From NCBI RefSeq assembly GCF_021462225.1, contig NC_061795.1, forward strand, positions 5,983,501-6,047,500: 64,000 nt of DNA, written 5' to 3'. The position numbers and the translations under genes are program-made. The notes beneath the pieces are model-generated. The model made no database searches. It was not told the DNA's origin and saw only the letters and a list, made by a program, of their open reading frames with translations. The DNA comes from Girardinichthys multiradiatus (Eukaryota; Chordata; Actinopteri; Cyprinodontiformes; Goodeidae). Every line of letters starts with the position of its first letter. Position 1 is the stretch's first letter. Shown here one piece after another: positions 1-33,291 of the stretch.

Positions 1-297
1 TTGGCCCTGCAATCTCTACTGCCTGTTTTGAAACCACCCAGGGACCATAATTTTGACAGATCAGTATGAAAGTCAGATAACAAGGTAATTCATAGCGGGG
101 GAATCGTGGTTGCATGTTTGTTGGGGCACTCTGAACTGGAAGTGGCTCATCGCTTTGCATTTTTTATATATTTAAACAAACTAATTATAAGCTCAAGTTG
201 AATAACTGAATACACCTTGCATCTGAACATATTTGCAGAGTAAAATGATTTACTGATGTTGATGTGCAGGTTATGTTAAAGAGAATAAAGCAGGTGA

Positions 298-298
<1 letters not shown>

Positions 299-349
<51 letters not shown>
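299..349. repeat. (TG)n microsatellite
   Basis: About 25 uninterrupted TG units. The surrounding sequence (1-676) shows no other recognisable gene or element; a further exon of the guanylyl cyclase to the right could not be identified here. Confidence 0.95.
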
Positions 350-352
<3 letters not shown>

Positions 353-676
353 AATGCCGTGTGTGTGTATGTCTTTTCTATTTTTTGCTACAAAACACTA
401 AAACTTTGGACCCAAACCAAAGAAAGTGGGAGTAATTTTAGGTACTCCCTTTATCAGGAACATCACGACCCTGCTTCTGTTATCAATGCCCACTAAATGG
501 TTCTAAACAGCACCAAGACAGGTCCTCCTTCCGAACCATTTTTGTTTCAATTGACTGCAAGTTTGCCTTTTAACCCATTAGCCCTCTTCTATTTTCTATT
601 TTACCAATCTCATCCCTGAATCACTATTTTTTTTTAAATGTCTCTCATGTCTCTTCAGGAATAAATTAGCACTACA

Positions 677-882
677 CTGCCAACACTATTTGATCACGTA
701 AATTTAACAATGTTTTAAAATTACAATAACATGGAAAGGAGGAAGTCTTCATTTCATGGAACATATTATTTGGTTTTTATGACGAAATTGTTTTTGGACA
801 GTGTTCTGTGTACTTATTTGGGGGGTGAGAGGAGGGTAGAGCGTTGGGATGAGATCCTGTTCAATTTTGATTACTTTTTGAA
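677..882 (+). repeat. 206-bp direct repeat, copy 1
   Basis: This segment recurs in the same orientation at 3749-3954 with about four mismatches over 206 bases. It contains no convincing coding signal; the short open frame in it is present in both copies but resembles nothing I know. It sits just downstream of the second guanylyl cyclase exon on that gene's strand. It may be one dispersed repeat family or the ends of a larger duplicated or inserted unit. Confidence 0.85.
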
Positions 883-988
883 TAAATTAGGTAAAGTAAT
901 TCAAGCTTCTCACATAACCAAACATGATGTTTTTATGTATTCATACAAATACCACATTATTTCAGACTTGATGATGTTACATCCTCAC

Positions 989-1219
989 CTGAAATGACTG
1001 CAACGTGGGCCCAGCGGAAAAATCTGAGAACAGTGATGAGAACTTTAGCAGGAGATGTTATGGGGGGCAGGTTCAGCCAATCAGCATCTAAACAGCCTGG
1101 AGATGCCAGCCCAGCCTCCCAATGCTGGGCAAATAAGGAGGCTGCATGGCAAAGGGTGGGATTAAAAGGTCCAATGTATGCATGGCCATAACCCTCCATC
1201 TCCCCTAGCTCAGTCAAGG
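989..1219 (-). CDS. Guanylyl cyclase coding exon 2
   Basis: Bounded by a TCTCTTTTCAG acceptor and a TTTCAG/GTGAGG donor. 231 bases, phase 1 at both ends. It encodes the GPFNP and RFFRWAHVAVIS segments of the extracellular domain. Confidence 0.74.
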
Positions 1220-1723
1220 CTGAAAAGAGACAAGTTTCACAGGTTTCGTTAAGATATTAATTCTAATGTTATAGTAACAGGATTATAAGATTAACTGAAA
1301 TATAAAAAATAAGAGTGGCTACACTAAAAACTCAAGTTGCTCTTTTCAGTTTTGTACTGTTCTTCATCTCAACCTTAAAAATTTGCAGTGTGTATTACTG
1401 TTTCTGACTAGTTGGTACCGCTAATAAGTTTATGCTATTCTCATTACTTGGTTAGTAATTGGTAGCTGGTACTTGTTTAACACACCTTTGGAAACAGAGC
1501 AGTCCTCGTTGAGTAGTTTTACATCATACCAGTATCCTCTGCTCAGATAGATGTCGGTTCTTAGCCGTGACAATGCCAGGTTAGCTGCTGCTACTGGCAT
1601 TGCTCTGGAGAACAGGGGATCACATGACCATGGGCCAACCAGGGCAAGCTTAAAGGTTGCTGCCCCCACATCCTTATTGTAAAGTAACCAGATAGACAGC
1701 CCTAGCAATGAGGCAAGCTGCAT
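989..1723 (-). CDS. Sensory/retinal-type membrane guanylyl cyclase, 5' exons only (partial)
   Basis: Two minus-strand exons encode the N-terminus of a receptor guanylyl cyclase, the single-pass membrane enzyme that makes cGMP from GTP. The first has a hydrophobic signal peptide starting at MQLASLLG, then the family landmark VGPWSCDPLFSRAMP and the motif LNEDCSVSK. The second carries YIGPFNPTLCHAASL and VLRFFRWAHVAVIS, typical of the extracellular ligand-binding-like fold of the GUCY2D/GUCY2F group. Exon 1 ends in phase 1 and exon 2 supplies the two missing bases, so the junction reads SKALTEL as expected. Transmembrane, kinase-like and cyclase domains are absent from the window and should lie to the left. 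Which retinal or olfactory paralogue it is cannot be decided from about 156 residues. A decayed partial copy is the alternative, but both exons are open with good splice sites. Confidence 0.75.
1486..1723 (-). CDS. Guanylyl cyclase coding exon 1
   Basis: Start chosen at the ATG at 1721-1723 because an acceptor (TTTTGCAG) lies just before it on the minus strand, which suggests an upstream non-coding exon; an in-frame ATG at 1745-1747 would lie inside that intron. The exon ends at a CAAAG/GTGTGT donor in phase 1. It encodes the signal peptide and the first conserved cysteine region. Confidence 0.72.
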
Positions 1724-1786
1724 CTTGGTGACCTGCAAAACATACATTAAATTATTTGGGGTTTGCTTTACATAAATTCATTCTTT

Positions 1787-3010
1787 AGAGCGCTGTTAAT
1801 CGACCTCTCATACATAGACATTTAACAATTTTTTCCCCCTGGCTGACAATAAATCTGACCAATGTTTTCCTGTTTTCCTGAAAATATCTACTTCCTAAAT
1901 GCTTGAATAATAAGGGAGATAACGTTCATCAAATTTTACTGATTCTTTTTCTTCCAAATTTAGAAGTTTCGTATTTCCATAATACTTGGTATGATTGCCA
2001 TTTCAATCAGATTTTTTCAGGGGCACTCTTTCACAATCTTCTCTTTGTTGGTACTTTGGCCCATTTGTCCTGACATAACATATAACCATTTCTTGCTGAA
2101 GGATCGGTTGGAAAAACCTTAGCTTGGTTGGAAAAAGTAAATTAAAGTGTTTTGTCATTACCAACCCAGAGCTAGACTGACCACTCAAACAAGCAGTGAA
2201 ACTTGTCTAATGTTAATTGATTCACTTTGAAGTGACTAATAGTTAAGATACAGAAGAAAGGCTTTTCCTTTTTTAATGTCTGCTTTTTGGGGAAAATGGC
2301 CCTTGGTCTTGGACTGGATTCATGGATTTAAAACATCTTCAGAGAATATTTTGAAACATAACAGCAGTACAATGCATTTGGACAAATGTGCGAAGCTAGG
2401 TCAAGGCCAAGTTGAATACTGCAACCCAAAGGAATAGTATACAGTATGCAGGTCTTTGAGCTCTGCACCAACCATCTGTTATAATGTTAGAAAATGTGAA
2501 ACAGCACTCCAGGGCCAGGACAGGTTCGCCGATACTTTCAATCTAGGAATATTCATATTTCACATGGTATAATATACTGAAAAAAGACATTTAATTGGAT
2601 TTACTTAATTCAACTAAGTGGATATTAGTTGCACACAAACATTTTGCTTTGGCAGCGGTCTCCAGTGTTGTGTTGATTTAACACGAATTTGGTGTGTTAA
2701 GTGAACAAATGTATTTTGGGTTGTTACAAAATGCCTGATTTTTTTCCTTTTTTGCAGCACTAGGGGCCCTAATCTTTTAACATTAAGCTTACAGGAAAGG
2801 GGTGAAGAGAGGGGGAAGACTTCCAGCAAATGTTGCCTGGTCCGGTAGTCAAACCCGCAACTGCTGTTTCCAGGACTGAAGCCTCTGAATATGGTCATGC
2901 TTTATATATACCCCTGTGCCACTGCTGCGCCCTGAATTTGTTTGATTAAAAAAATTAAGCACTGCATTGATTTCACTCCTATGCAGTTTGGTCACTTTAC
3001 TTCAACACAG
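1787..3010. other. Non-coding stretch upstream of the cyclase exons
   Basis: No exon or named element recognised. About 2640-2930 resembles a short interspersed repeat in composition, but I cannot assign it. A non-coding first exon or promoter of the cyclase could lie here; nothing in the sequence marks it clearly. Confidence 0.3.
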
Positions 3011-3013
3011 CTG

Positions 3014-3740
3014 TGTTATGATTATGCAGTCTTTGTCTGCTTCATCTCTGTCTGCCTGCTGATCTTCTCTGTGCTGCAGCTATTAGGAGTATTTATTTCA
3101 CCTACTCTTTCCCAGCCAGCTCCCTCCTGTGCACCTGGCTTTATAAGCAGCACTCTGGCAGACAAATCGCACCAGATTATCAAAAGCCTTGTGTGAGTAA
3201 ATGTCCAGCGTTCCTTCTTTGCCTGCCTGCCTGATTCTGATCTTGTTAATGCCCTCTGGATTTCTCTGTACTGCTTTGCTCACGTCGAATATTCTTTTGG
3301 CTTCTGATTTCTGGACATTGACCCTGCTTCTGCCTCCTGACTACCGCTCTCTGCCAAACCCCCGGATCCGTTCTCCGTGAATCTGCCTCCCTGTTCATGA
3401 TCTTGCCTCTGTGCCCTGATCAACAATTCAAGCCTCTGCCTCGGATCCTGTCGCCTTCCCCGGCTTTGACCCAGTTTCTGTCCCCTGAATACCACACTCT
3501 GCTCACTCACTGGGAGTACAAACCTGAGAGCCCGTTTGACGTTGTACTGCTGTCACTGGATCATCCTACCTAAGAGTCAAAATTCAGTTTATCTCTCAAC
3601 GGATTCTGAAAAGAGGTTCCTGAGCCTGCCGTTGGCGGTTTTCTGTAGACCATCTTCCAGAGCTTTTAATAAATCTTTTGAATCTTACCTGTTGTGTCTG
3701 GCTGAAATTTCGGGACCTCTAGATTATTCGTTGCATTCAA
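3014..3740 (+). mobile_element. Possible solo LTR
   Basis: The segment has LTR-like layout: a TGTTATGA-type start, a TATA-like TTTATAA near 3140, a CT-rich body, an AATAAA at 3668-3673 and a GT-rich tail (ACCTGTTGTGTCTGGCTG) as seen in fish Ty3/gypsy LTRs. No flanking target duplication was found and both ends are approximate. It could instead be an unrelated repeat with a fortuitous polyadenylation signal. Confidence 0.4.
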
Positions 3741-3748
3741 TCCCTTTT

Positions 3749-3954
3749 CTGCCAACACTATTTGATCACTTAAATTTGACAATGTTTTAAAATTACAATA
3801 ACATGGAAAGGAGGAAGTCTTCATTTCATGGAACATATTATTTGGTTTTTATGACGAAATTGTTTTTGGACAGTGTTCTGTGTACTTATTTGGGGGGTGA
3901 GAGGAGGGTAGAGCGTTGGGGTGAGATCCTGTTCAATTTTGATTACTTCTTGAA
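3749..3954 (+). repeat. 206-bp direct repeat, copy 2
   Basis: Second copy of the segment at 677-882, same orientation, about 98 percent identical by eye. It begins directly after the LTR-like segment. Confidence 0.85.
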
Positions 3955-4059
3955 CATGAACATACTTGGACATGAAGTTACATCTGTCTATAACTGCATG
4001 AAGCAATGCTACAATTTCGCAGAATTTTTTGCCTCATGCCTCATTCTCTTTTTTTAGAG

Positions 4060-4129
4060 ACCTGATATTGCGAGAAACTTAAATTGATATAAGCGGTAAA
4101 AAATGACTGACTGACTGACTGACTGACTT
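4060..4129 (+). repeat. LINE-like 3' tail with (TGAC)n
   Basis: The phrase GATATAAGCGGTAAAAAATGAC followed by five TGAC units resembles the 3' ends of fish CR1/L2-type LINEs and related SINEs, which finish in tetranucleotide repeats. The next 1.25 kb (4130-5390) is AT-rich with a short (CA)n near 4590 and shows no recognisable gene. Confidence 0.45.
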
Positions 4130-5394
4130 AAATTGATATGATTGATTCACTTTATCCCAAGATGAATAGAACATGTTAATAGACAAACTCTAGATATAAT
4201 GCATCTACGCAATACTATTACACTTTTTTCAGTACATGAAACAATACTGTTAAAGTAATTGGAGTTGCCTGGATAGATCCAACAGATGCCAGTTTCCTTT
4301 TTTCAGTGTGCATCTGCTAGCTTAGAAAGGCATTGCATCATCTGGGCTTTTCAAAATTGTTTAACATAGTAATCTTAGTACATGTAAGCTTCTGAAGAAA
4401 TAAAACACCTAAACAAAAACAATCTCTCTGATTATTTTTTTTTTTTGACATTTAATATTTTTTTGGTCAAAAACATTAAAAAATAATATTAGTAGTCATA
4501 TATCTGACCTAAACAGGAAATGTTTTGTCTGATTTCATTCCAGACACTGTCTTTTTATACAGTGTATAAATTCACACATACACATGCACACACACACACA
4601 CAGTATGGCGTACACTGCTATTACTATAAATAATGAAGGACCCCTTCATTCAGAAATGGAAAAAAAAAAACAATTTCAAGGTTAGCAATTATAGCTCTTA
4701 CAGAGAAATCAAAATTGGGACCACTATTAATCTTGAGCTGGTACAGCAAAATCAAACGCCATAGCATAAGTTTTAAACTATTCTTAGTCATATTTATTTA
4801 TTTGAAAAATAAAACTGCAATTTGGGAGTTATAGAGGAAAATGATTGCTCTCAGAAACCTGCAGCTTTTTAAGAAAATCTACATCATATGTCATCACCAG
4901 GGTTTTATCCAGGTTTCTTTTGCTTTATAAATCTGAGTTGAGTTTTTAACACAACAGTTCAAAATATATTGACATCTATCTATAGATATAATTATGTGAT
5001 ATCAATTGAAGCACATTTGCACGAGAAATACCTGATCAGTGTTTCATAGACTGTGGTATACACTATTCAAAAACATAGATAATATTAATAATCTAAGTTT
5101 TAGAATTTTAATTCAATCCTGAAAGTGCAAAAGTGCATTGAAAAAAGTTTTACCTTTGTCTTAGAGTTTCATATGTCCACAGAAATGTTCAGCTTCACTC
5201 AACATGAGTTTGTGAAAGACTAAGAATAAAACAGAAGGCTGCTACTGAAATCCTGAGAGGATTTACCTTAATCCTATTAAAAGCTCAAACTCGTTCAGGA
5301 TGTTTAGTGTGAGCTCAGAGGTTGTGATTTGTGCTTCTATGTAAATTTGTCTTTGCATATGCTGCAACCCTTTATCAGTGTGAAAGAGCAGCAA

Positions 5395-5620
5395 TTACAC
5401 TCCATTAATAAAGGTGGAGTTATGCAAATATGGGCCAAAATTCTTTATAGAATTCTGTAGGAAAATAATTTTGTCCTTTCCTATTATGCACTTGTTAAAG
5501 GGCATCATAAAGATACAATATTTCACACAAAGAGGTGAATCCAGAGGCAGACATTGTTGCCTTTTTAGTTTAGGAAGCGTAACAGATTTGAAAAAATCTT
5601 CAATGTCAGACATATATGGA
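5395..5620 (-). pseudogene. LINE reverse transcriptase fragment (L1-like)
   Basis: The minus-strand reading SDIEDFFKSVTLPKLKR, followed by a stretch ending NSIKNFGPYL, resembles the region just before the reverse transcriptase core of L1-type LINEs (short peptide blocks ending in a KKFxPxL-like phrase). Only a fragment is seen and the match is by eye. Confidence 0.35.
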
Positions 5621-5768
5621 GGACCAATCCGGCCATAATTAAGAATAAACAGAGAAATAAACAAATGACTCAACGAAATAATTACTGGGCCAAAACGTAG
5701 CTAGACTAATGCAACAAAATAATAAAAAGGAGATTTATTCAATAATTGATCAATTTACCAGATATAAA
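5620..5768 (+). repeat. Left arm of a ~150-bp inverted repeat
   Basis: Starts GGACCAATCC and continues through TAATTAAGAATAAA, GGGCCAAAAC, TGCAACAAAATAAT and TTGATCAATTTA. The same blocks occur in order on the opposite strand at 7851-8004. The arms differ by substitutions and one gap of about 22 bases. Confidence 0.7.
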
Positions 5769-5972
5769 TATAAATATTTCTATGCTAATCTTTAACTGTT
5801 CTAATTGATCTCTTTGCTATTTTTTATTTAAACCACTAATTTTCAGTCATACTTTTTTAACTCTATTTTTTCCTTTGTTTATTTAACAAAGTTTTTTTTC
5901 TGTTGTTTTATTTTAAAGCTCTTTTATTTCTTTTACATCTATTCCCACCAAAATATTTTTTCCCCAAAAATA

Positions 5973-7494
5973 TACAATGCTCAAAAAAATATAGGGAACA
6001 CTTAAATAACACATCCTATATCTGAATGAATGAAATATTCTCATTGAATACTTGTTGAATGTGTTGATGACAAAATCACACAAAAATCATCAATGGAAAT
6101 CAAATGTATTAACCAATGGAGGCCTGAATTTGGAGTCACACACAAAATAAAGTGGAGAAACACACTACAGGCTGATCCAACTTTGATGTAATTTCCTTAA
6201 AACAAGTCAAAATGAGGCTCAGTATTATGTGTGACCTCCACGTGCCTGTATGACCTCCCTACAATGCCTGGGTATGCTCCTGATGAGACGGCGGATGGTC
6301 TCCTGAGGGATCTCCTCCCAGACCTGGACTAATGCATCCGCCAACTCCTGGACAGTCTGTGGTACAACGTGACATCAGTGGATGGAGCGAGACATGATGT
6401 CCCAGATGTGCTCAATCTGGGAGGTCTTCATCTTGCAGGAACTGCTGACACACTCCAGCTACATGTCCTGTATTGTCCTGCATTAGGAGGAACCCAGGGT
6501 CAACTGCACCAGCATATGGTCTCACAAGGGGTCTGAGGATCTCATCTCGGTACCTAATGGCAGTCAGGCTACCTCTGGCGAGCACTTGGAAGGCCGTATG
6601 GCCTTCCAAAGAAATGTCATTCCACACCATTACTGACCCACTGCCAAACCGGTCATGCTGAAGGATGTTGCTGGCAGCAGATCGCTCTCCACGGTGTCTC
6701 CAGTCTCTGTCACGTCTGTCATATGTGCTCAGTGTGAACCTGGTTTCATCTGTGAAGAGCACAGGGCGCCAGTGGTGAATTTGCCAATTCTGGTGTTCTC
6801 TGGCAAATGCCAAGCGTCCTGCAGGTGTTGGGCTGTGAGCACAACCCCCATTTGTGGACGTTGGGCCCCCATACATTCTCATGGAGTCGGTTTCTAACCG
6901 TTTGTGCACACATGCACATTTGTGGCCTGCTGGAGGTCATTTTGCAGGGCTCTGGCAGTGCTCCTCCTGTTCCTCCTTGCACAAAGGTGGAGGTAGCAAT
7001 CCTGCTGCTGGGTTGTTGCCCTCCTACGGCCTCCTCCACATCTCCTGGTGTACTGGCCTGTCTCCTGGTAGCGCCTCCAGGCTCTGGACACTACGCTGAC
7101 AGACACAGCAAACCTTCTGGCCACAGCTCGCATTGATGTGCCATCCTGGATGAGCTGCACTACCTGAACCACTTCTGTGGGTTGTAGAGTCTCATGCTAC
7201 CGCGAGTGTGAAAGCACCACCAACATTCAAAAGTGACCAAAACATCAGCCAGAAAGCATAGGTTCTGAGAAGTGGTCTGTGGTCCCCACCTGCAGAACCA
7301 CTCCTTTATTGAGTGTGTCTTGCTAATTGCCAAATATTTCCTCCTGTTGTCTATTCCATTTGCACAGCAGCATGTGAAATTGATTGTCAATCATTGTTGC
7401 TTCCTAAGTGGACAGTTCGATTTCACAGAAGTTTGATTTACTTGGAGTTATGTTGTGTTGTTTAAGTGTTCCCTTTATTTTTTTGAGCAGTGCA
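5973..7494 (-). mobile_element. Tc1-like transposon, family A (decayed)
   Basis: Terminal inverted repeats are clear: the left end reads TGCTCAAAAAAATATAGGGA and the right end is its complement with few changes, both next to TA, the Tc1 target duplication. Internal minus-strand frames encode a broken transposase. The element lies inside the inverted-repeat unit at 5620-8004, so it inserted later. Confidence 0.88.
6412..7172 (-). pseudogene. Tc1-like transposase pseudogene (family A)
   Basis: Three overlapping minus-strand frames together give a Tc1 transposase order: a helix-turn-helix ([20 protein letters not shown]), then [13 protein letters not shown], then the DDE part with VLFTDETRFTL, GSVMVWNDISL and MQDNTGHVAG. 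Frame changes near 6.75-7.04 kb and loss of the PHLNPIEHLWD-type end near 6410 show it is broken. No intact product is expected. Confidence 0.85.
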
Positions 7495-7850
7495 TATTTT
7501 TCCAAATTATTTTATGGTCCTTTCATTTCTTAAGCACTGATATATTTTCTCCTCTAATATATCCCTGTTGTATTTTCTTACCCACTGTATTTCCCTGAGC
7601 CCATTTATTTACATGTTTGTTTGTTTTTTGCATTCCTTGGATGCTTGCTGCATTGTCTTTTCCACCTCAGCATGCTTCTGGAAATGTAAAAATGAATGGG
7701 ATGGGACAGAGATGATCTTTGAACAGCATCACCATCTCAGCTACTCTTGTATTGTCTGAGGTCAAGCCTCGGGGAGGTAGGTCGTGAGTCTCATTATGGC
7801 TGCCTGCCTGGTTCTGAAAAAGGGCTACTAGGAATGTAATAAATTAAGAT

Positions 7851-8004
7851 GGATAAATTGATCAATTACTGAATAAATCTATTCTTTGTATTATTTTGTT
7901 GCATTTAATGGCACTCTGATTTATGTGTCTTGCAACATTTTGGCCAAGTGATTATTTTATAATTTATTTATTTCTGTATTTATTCTTAATTATAGCAGGA
8001 TTGG
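7851..8004 (-). repeat. Right arm of the ~150-bp inverted repeat
   Basis: Reverse complement of the arm at 5620-5768, imperfect. With it, this bounds a 2.4-kb unit that contains a Tc1-like element. Without that element the unit would be about 0.86 kb, the size of a non-autonomous DNA transposon or foldback element. Confidence 0.7.
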
Positions 8005-8009
8005 TCCTA

Positions 8010-8470
8010 CATTTAGCACAAGGTCCAGAGTATGAAGACCAAAGCGGGTAGGTTTGCGGATGTTTTGAGCAAAGCCAATTGAGTCTAAGAAAGCATTAAA
8101 GGCTATATTTAAGCTGTATTTATATCATTTTCAGTGTCAACATGAATATTAAAATCCCGTTCTATAATGACTTTATTTAACACTAAATCAGATAAGATAT
8201 CTGAGAACTGAAGTAAAAATTGTGAAAAAGGGCCTGGTGGACGATACTAACCCTTACCCTTATACAGAAGTGATTTTAATGCTTTGCAATTTGGATAAGG
8301 AAATCTAAGGGTTAAATATTCAAAAGAATTTTAGCTAATAATAGGTCTGGGACTAATCAATAAATCGGGCTGGAAGATGGTTGCTACTACTCCTCCTCGG
8401 CCCGTATTTCGAGGTATGTGAAAATTAAAACAATTAGAAGGAGCTGATTCATTTATACTAACAAAATTAT
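8010..8470 (-). pseudogene. LINE endonuclease fragment (L2-like)
   Basis: Minus-strand fragments read AFNAFLDSIGFAQNI-like and HTLDLVL-like phrases with stops and frame changes, matching the end of the apurinic endonuclease domain of fish L2-type LINEs. It is decayed and limits are rough. The following 8.47-9.73 kb has further LINE-like but unassignable sequence and a GGCGCC-rich repeat near 9050-9120. Confidence 0.35.
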
Positions 8471-9737
8471 TTCACAGTAGCCAGGTGTCTGTGAGAAAAA
8501 TGATCACAATACATGTCACTAACCAACAAAGTCTTTAAAGAGAGATATTTTATGTTCAGTAACCCACATTTGAATATTTAATTTTTCTGTTCAGTTATTT
8601 TTTTATGTGATTTTCATGCTTTGCTCCTTTTAGATTAGTTTTTAATCTAATTGATTTTGACAGGAAAGACACTGTCTTAATAGGGTAATGGGTGGGTAAC
8701 AGTACAGAAGCTGCACAGAGGTGTGTTAAACAACGGCTCTTCTTCCTGGTCTGGACCCTGGAAGATTTGGAGAAATAAGAAAATTGTCCAGATTCCTAGA
8801 AAGAAGAGCAGCTCTGTGCAAAGTCGGATGGATCTTGTCTTTCCGGATCAGACAAGGTTTTCACCAAAATGTTCGCCAATTAACAGTGTAGCCCACACTG
8901 TTTTCAGGACACCACCTAGACATGTCGTTACTGGTCAGTTCAGGGAGGGGATCAGAGAAAATCACAGAGTCCAACATTGTTTTGACAAACTTGCACACCA
9001 AAGCAACATTAATTTTAGTGAACTCCGATTGGCCAACCAGACATTATCACCAGTGGCGCCGCCAGGGTGGGGCCAGAGAGGGTCACAGCGTCCCCTGGAA
9101 TAACATTGGCCACCCCAGTAACTAAACAGTGAATATCATCAAAAGCCGAGTATGAATGCAGCTTATGTAGTATCTTTGAAAGTGTGCATCTATAAGGGTG
9201 GTGAGTTGTGTTCTATAAGAATATTTGTTGATTATGTTTGTTGTTCTGAACATTTTCTGTTAGTTCTTTTTACTTAATATAAGATATGGTTTTTACCTTA
9301 AGTTGGTGATTTTTTTATATTGAGTAGCGTTTTTTTATCTTGATCTTCACATCTTAAGTTACTGAAACACAGGACTGCAGTAATGATAAAAGGGTATATT
9401 TCATTTGTTATCAAGTTTCAGGCTACCAAGAATCACCTTTTGGCCAATCAGTAAGCCAACAAAACAGCTTATGGCTGTAGTATTTTCTTGAAATATGGTG
9501 TGTTCGTTTTTGTAGAACCACACACACCTGTACCTGGCAACTGAATATGCTTATTAAAGAACCCATAGAGCATCACCTGGCCTGGTCTTTGACTTGGAGT
9601 TCGTACAGGCATTTTACTAGTGTACACTCTACGATCACCACCATAGTAAACTGGTCATTAATCTTAGAAATCACCATTACAGTTAATGTATTCAGTTATG
9701 TTTTTAACTTTGTTTATCAAGCACTGAATGAAAACCT

Positions 9738-10284
9738 CGTTCGTTCGTTCGTCGTCTTCCGCTTATCCAGGACCGGGTCGCGGGGGCAGCAGACTCAGCA
9801 GAGACGCCCAGACGTCCCTCTCTCCAGACACCTCCTCCAGCTCCTCCAGGGGGAGCCCAAGGCGTTCCCAGGCCGGCCGAGAGACATAGTCCCTCCAGCG
9901 TGTCCTGGGCCGTCCCCTGGGCCTCCTCCCGGTGGGACGTGCCTGGAACACCTCCCGAGGAAGGCGTCAAGGAGGCATCCGGTATAGATGCCCGAGCCAC
10001 CTCAACTGGCTCCTCTCAATGTGGAGGAGCAGCGGCTCTACTCCGAGCTCCTCCCGGATGGCCGAGCTCCTCACCCTATCTCTAAGGGAGTGCCCGGCCA
10101 CCCTACGGAGGAAGCTCATTTCAGCCGCTTGTATCCGTGATCTCGTTCTTTCAGTCATGACCCAAAGTTCATGGCCATAGGTGAGGGTAGGAACGTAGAC
10201 CGACCAGTAAATTGAGAGCTTTGCTTTTCGGCTCAGCTCTCTCTTCACCACAATGGACCGGCACAGCGCCCCCATTACTGTGGC
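9738..10284 (-). mobile_element. Rex3/RTE-type LINE fragment, 3' end
   Basis: On the minus strand it encodes the C-terminal part of an RTE-clade LINE protein (VPTLTYGHELWVMTERTRSR, then LRWLGHLYRMPP, RPRGRPRTRWRDY) and ends in a CGAACGAACGAACG tail at the left edge. Nearly the same sequence lies in forward orientation at 12343-13263. The 5' end is truncated near 10284. The short motif GGTGGCGCC occurs on the right flank and a related one on the left, so it probably inserted into an older repeat. Confidence 0.82.
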
Positions 10285-11320
10285 ATCACAGCATTTTTCA
10301 GTCATTTGTTTCGATTTTAGTGTGCCTCAACCAGATTTTTAATGGCCTTATGGGGCCCTCCTGTGAAAAATTTCTGGTGGCGCCAATGCTTGGTTTTTAT
10401 GGCTAACACTAATGCAGACTTAAAAATTATTTCAAACTGATTTAGCCTAAATGAATTATTACTTAATGTAGATATTTTATTTCAAGCAAAATATCAAAAT
10501 CTGTTGGGATCATTAGTGCTTGATAGAAATGCTTGATAACTCTTTATGACAGTTTATCTATATATTTATGGGAAGGTGTATTCTTATATTTATAGGCTAT
10601 TTGTTCTGCAAAAAAAGAAGTTGAATTGTGTCATTTAGTTCCATGTTTGATCATTCAGTGCCTCAAATTTAAATACCGTAAGATCTTTACAATTTTTGAC
10701 ATACCAATATTTAACTATTTTAATAATGAAATTAGCTACTTGCCAGCATTCTCTTTAGGTCCTCTTAAAACCTTATTTGTGAAAAATAGTAAAGTATACT
10801 ATCATAATAAAAGACACATTGATTAGCTCCACCTTCCACATTGTAGTGCTAAACCTCTTTTCTTTTTATTGTTATATTCTTTGTCATGGTTCATTTTTCT
10901 ATTTCACTTATAATATGGTGATTTGAGTTTAGCTGTCATTTTATATTAGCTGCAGTGATATTTATAATGAGTCCTTTGGGATTTTCTCATCCCATCTGCC
11001 CATTTAGCTTATTTCCTTGTGGATCCTTGTTTTGAATTGTGTTTTATTATGTAAACAGTGCAAATAAAGAGCTTGCTAACTAACTAACTAACTAACTAAT
11101 GTGTTTAATTTGTTATTTATTTTTTATTTAAGTACACAGCTCGGTGTTTGATTTAGAGACAGATAATCTCGCCTCAGTCTCAATTTTGGGTTTGACATTC
11201 GGATTCTGGGCCGCACTCCAATCCAAAGGGGGGCAGTAATTAGAGCTGAAAGTGGTTTGCCAACGTCCTTAGAAAGAAGAACACATTTCATAAGCCCTTC
11301 CTTGCTCGGCTAACCTTCTT
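10285..11320. other. Intergenic stretch before dld
   Basis: AT-rich with no recognised exon. At 11075-11099 there is a (CTAA)n run after CAAATAAAGAGCTTG, which looks like the 3' tail of a LINE. Confidence 0.4.
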
Positions 11321-11327
11321 GTAGGTT

Positions 11328-11335
11328 ACTTCCTC
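11328..11335 (+). promoter_or_regulatory. Possible ETS/GABP site in the dld proximal promoter
   Basis: ACTTCCTC about 20 bases before the start codon fits the ETS core (GGAA on the other strand). Nuclear genes for mitochondrial proteins often have such sites near the transcription start. One 8-base match is weak evidence. Confidence 0.25.
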
Positions 11336-11356
11336 TCTGTCAGGGACACAGAAAAC

Positions 11357-33291
<21,935 letters not shown>

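Noticed and set aside
302..496. 64-codon frame beginning with Cys-Val repeats
   Set aside because: Produced by the (TG)n microsatellite.
1724..1747. Upstream ATG of the cyclase frame as the start codon
   Set aside because: A good acceptor (TTTTGCAG) lies between it and the next in-frame ATG, and the signal peptide begins at the later ATG.
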